From Candidatus Rokuibacteriota bacterium (GTDB lineage: Bacteria > Methylomirabilota > Methylomirabilia > Rokubacteriales > CSP1-6), in contig QHSU01000055.1 of the NCBI GenBank assembly GCA_003220535.1, forward strand, positions 248,001 through 312,000: a stretch of DNA of 64,000 bases, written 5' to 3'. Positions 62,816 through 64,000 of the stretch are shown here, piece by piece. A program made the translations under genes and the position numbers. The notes under the pieces were generated by a model that was not told where the DNA came from, ran no database searches, and was given only the letters and a program-made list of their open reading frames with translations. Within the stretch, counting starts at the first letter, position 1, and each line of letters starts with the position of its first letter.

Positions 62816-64000
62816 TGGCCTCGCGCTACATCGCCAACACGCCGGACGAGCAGAAGCGGATGCTCGGCGTGATCGGCGCGGCGTCGCTCGAGGAGCTGCT
62901 CGTCAAGATCCCCGCCAAGGCCCGGCTCGCGCGTCCGCTCGGGCTGGCACCGGCGCTCGCCGAGACCGACCTGATCCGCCACATGAAGGCGCTCTCGGCC
63001 CGGAACGCCGACGCCGACTCGCACGTCTCGTTCCTGGGCGCGGGCTCGTACGACCACTACGTGCCGAGCCCGATCAACCACCTGATCTCGCGCGGTGAGT
63101 TCTTCACCGCGTACACGCCCTACCAGCCCGAGGCCAGCCAGGGCACGCTGAGGACGATCTACGAGTACCAGACGATGATCGCCGAGCTGACGGGCATGGA
63201 CGTCGCCAACGCATCCATCTACGACGGGGCGTCCTCTCTCGCCGAGGCGGCGCTGATGGCACACGCGGCGACCGACCGTGGGGAGATCGTGCTGTCGCGC
63301 GGCGTGAACCCCCTCTACCGACGGGTCACCGCCACCTACTGCGAAGGCCCGGGAATCCGTCTTCGCGACGCGGCCGCGCCCGACGGCGTCACCGATCTCG
63401 CGGCGGCGAAGAAGCTCGTCGGCCCCAAGACGGCGGCGCTCGTCATCCAGACGCCGAACTTCTACGGCTGTCTCGAGGACGTGGCCGCCGCCGCGGAGGT
63501 CGCGCACGCGGCCGGCGCCCTGCTGGTCGTCGTCGCCGACCCGGTGAACCTCGGCGTCCTCGAGGGGCCCGGCAAGCTCGGCGCCGATATCGTCGTCGGT
63601 GAAGGGCAGGGGCTCGGCGTGCCGATGAGCTTCGGCGGGCCGAACCTCGGTGTGTTCGCCGCCAAGAACGAGCTCGTGCGCCGCATGCCCGGGCGCCTCG
63701 TCGGCGCCACCGTCGATCGGGACGGCCAGCGGGGATTCGTGCTAACGCTCCAGACGCGCGAGCAGCACATTCGCCGGGCCAAGGCGACCTCGAACATCTG
63801 CACGAACGTGGCGCTCTGCGCGCTCATGGCAACGATCTATCTCGCCACGCTCGGCCGCCGGGGGCTCGTGCGGGTCGGCGAGCTGTCGACGGCGAAGGCC
63901 CACTACGCGGCCCTGCGCCTGACCACGGTGTCCGGCGTGTCGCTCCGCTTCGCCGCGCCGTTCTTCAAGGAGTTCACGCTGAAGCTGCCGAAGCCGCCGG
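62815..64000 (+). CDS. gcvPA: Glycine dehydrogenase (decarboxylating) subunit 1, partial
   Basis: N-terminal subunit of the two-part P protein; 395 residues are in the window and the gene runs off its right edge. YIANTPDEQKRMLGVIGAAS, FLGAGSYDHYVPSPINHL, YTPYQPEASQGTLRTIYEYQ and NASIYDGASSLAEAALM are family hallmarks. The PLP lysine belongs to subunit 2, expected immediately downstream. ATG 62815 overlaps the gcvH stop. Confidence 0.94.
   Translation, partial: MASRYIANTPDEQKRMLGVIGAASLEELLVKIPAKARLARPLGLAPALAETDLIRHMKALSARNADADSHVSFLGAGSYDHYVPSPINHLISRGEFFTAYTPYQPEASQGTLRTIYEYQTMIAELTGMDVANASIYDGASSLAEAALMAHAATDRGEIVLSRGVNPLYRRVTATYCEGPGIRLRDAAAPDGVTDLAAAKKLVGPKTAALVIQTPNFYGCLEDVAAAAEVAHAAGALLVVVADPVNLGVLEGPGKLGADIVVGEGQGLGVPMSFGGPNLGVFAAKNELVRRMPGRLVGATVDRDGQRGFVLTLQTREQHIRRAKATSNICTNVALCALMATIYLATLGRRGLVRVGELSTAKAHYAALRLTTVSGVSLRFAAPFFKEFTLKLPKPP

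Overview
The window is GC-rich chromosomal DNA (by eye about two thirds GC or more) from a diderm bacterium. The cell-envelope evidence is a BamD-like lipoprotein, several lipobox proteins, diaminopimelate synthesis and an O-antigen-ligase-type enzyme. High GC, a Liv-type transporter, an isoquinoline-oxidoreductase-like molybdenum enzyme and many CoA and hydrolase genes resemble Candidatus Rokubacteria (Methylomirabilota). That assignment is inference and was not tested by search. There is no rRNA, tRNA, phage, transposase or CRISPR array that I can see.

Layout. 0-4.7 kb (+): surface polysaccharide genes (sugar-nucleotide dehydratase, glycosyltransferase, priming sugar-phosphate transferase, O-antigen ligase/polymerase). 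4.7-5.7 kb (-): two small exported proteins. 5.9-6.9 kb: remnants of an amidohydrolase and an amidase. 7-11.6 kb: quinone oxidoreductase, enoyl-CoA hydratase, MFS transporter and AMP-forming ligase. 11.7-13 kb: a Uma2 remnant, a sulfurtransferase and a 61-residue protein. 13-17.8 kb (-): a branched-chain amino acid or amide ABC transporter with a fused permease-ATPase. 17.9-20.8 kb (+): dimeric alpha/beta-barrel protein, SDR, alpha/beta hydrolase and a frameshifted membrane protein.

20.8-30.9 kb (-) is one very tight run of twelve genes: mltG, plsC-like, argH, an LptM-like/FN3 lipoprotein, lysA, dapA, dapB, a FAH-family gene, folB, folK, an ECF sigma factor and its putative anti-sigma factor. 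Divergent from it lies a stand-alone RNA polymerase alpha gene (31 kb). Then follow dapL, comEC and comEA (-) and an iorAB-like molybdenum hydroxylase pair (+). 39-46 kb (-) is an aspartate-family operon (alaC-like, hom, thrC, flippase, lysC, Zn-dehydrogenase). With dapA/dapB/dapL/lysA the window encodes most of the route from aspartate to lysine by the diaminopimelate aminotransferase variant, and to threonine except for a visible homoserine kinase and aspartate-semialdehyde dehydrogenase. 46-54.7 kb: M23 peptidase, hydrolase, two Opp/Dpp ATPases, threonine aldolase, BamD, HlyD-type adaptor and an epimerase. 54.7-64 kb (+): methyltransferase, 2-hydroxyacid dehydrogenase, then a 5-oxoproline/D-glutamate module (DUF1445, pxpB, pxpC, a HemL-like aminotransferase, pxpA) running into the glycine cleavage genes gcvT, gcvH and a gcvPA cut by the window edge.

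Points most worth a second look: (i) the stand-alone, diverged RpoA; (ii) a recurring TANNNT box 6-10 bases before start codons that lack a Shine-Dalgarno sequence, including a divergent pair sharing one AT-rich core, which suggests leaderless transcription; (iii) two long-armed inverted repeats of unrelated sequence but nearly identical geometry (arms 38-39, loops 67-68 bases, one T-for-C mismatch each); (iv) an LptM-like lipoprotein start fused to fibronectin domains at the argH-lysA position; (v) hairpin-forming repeats that have entered the comEC and dapB reading frames.
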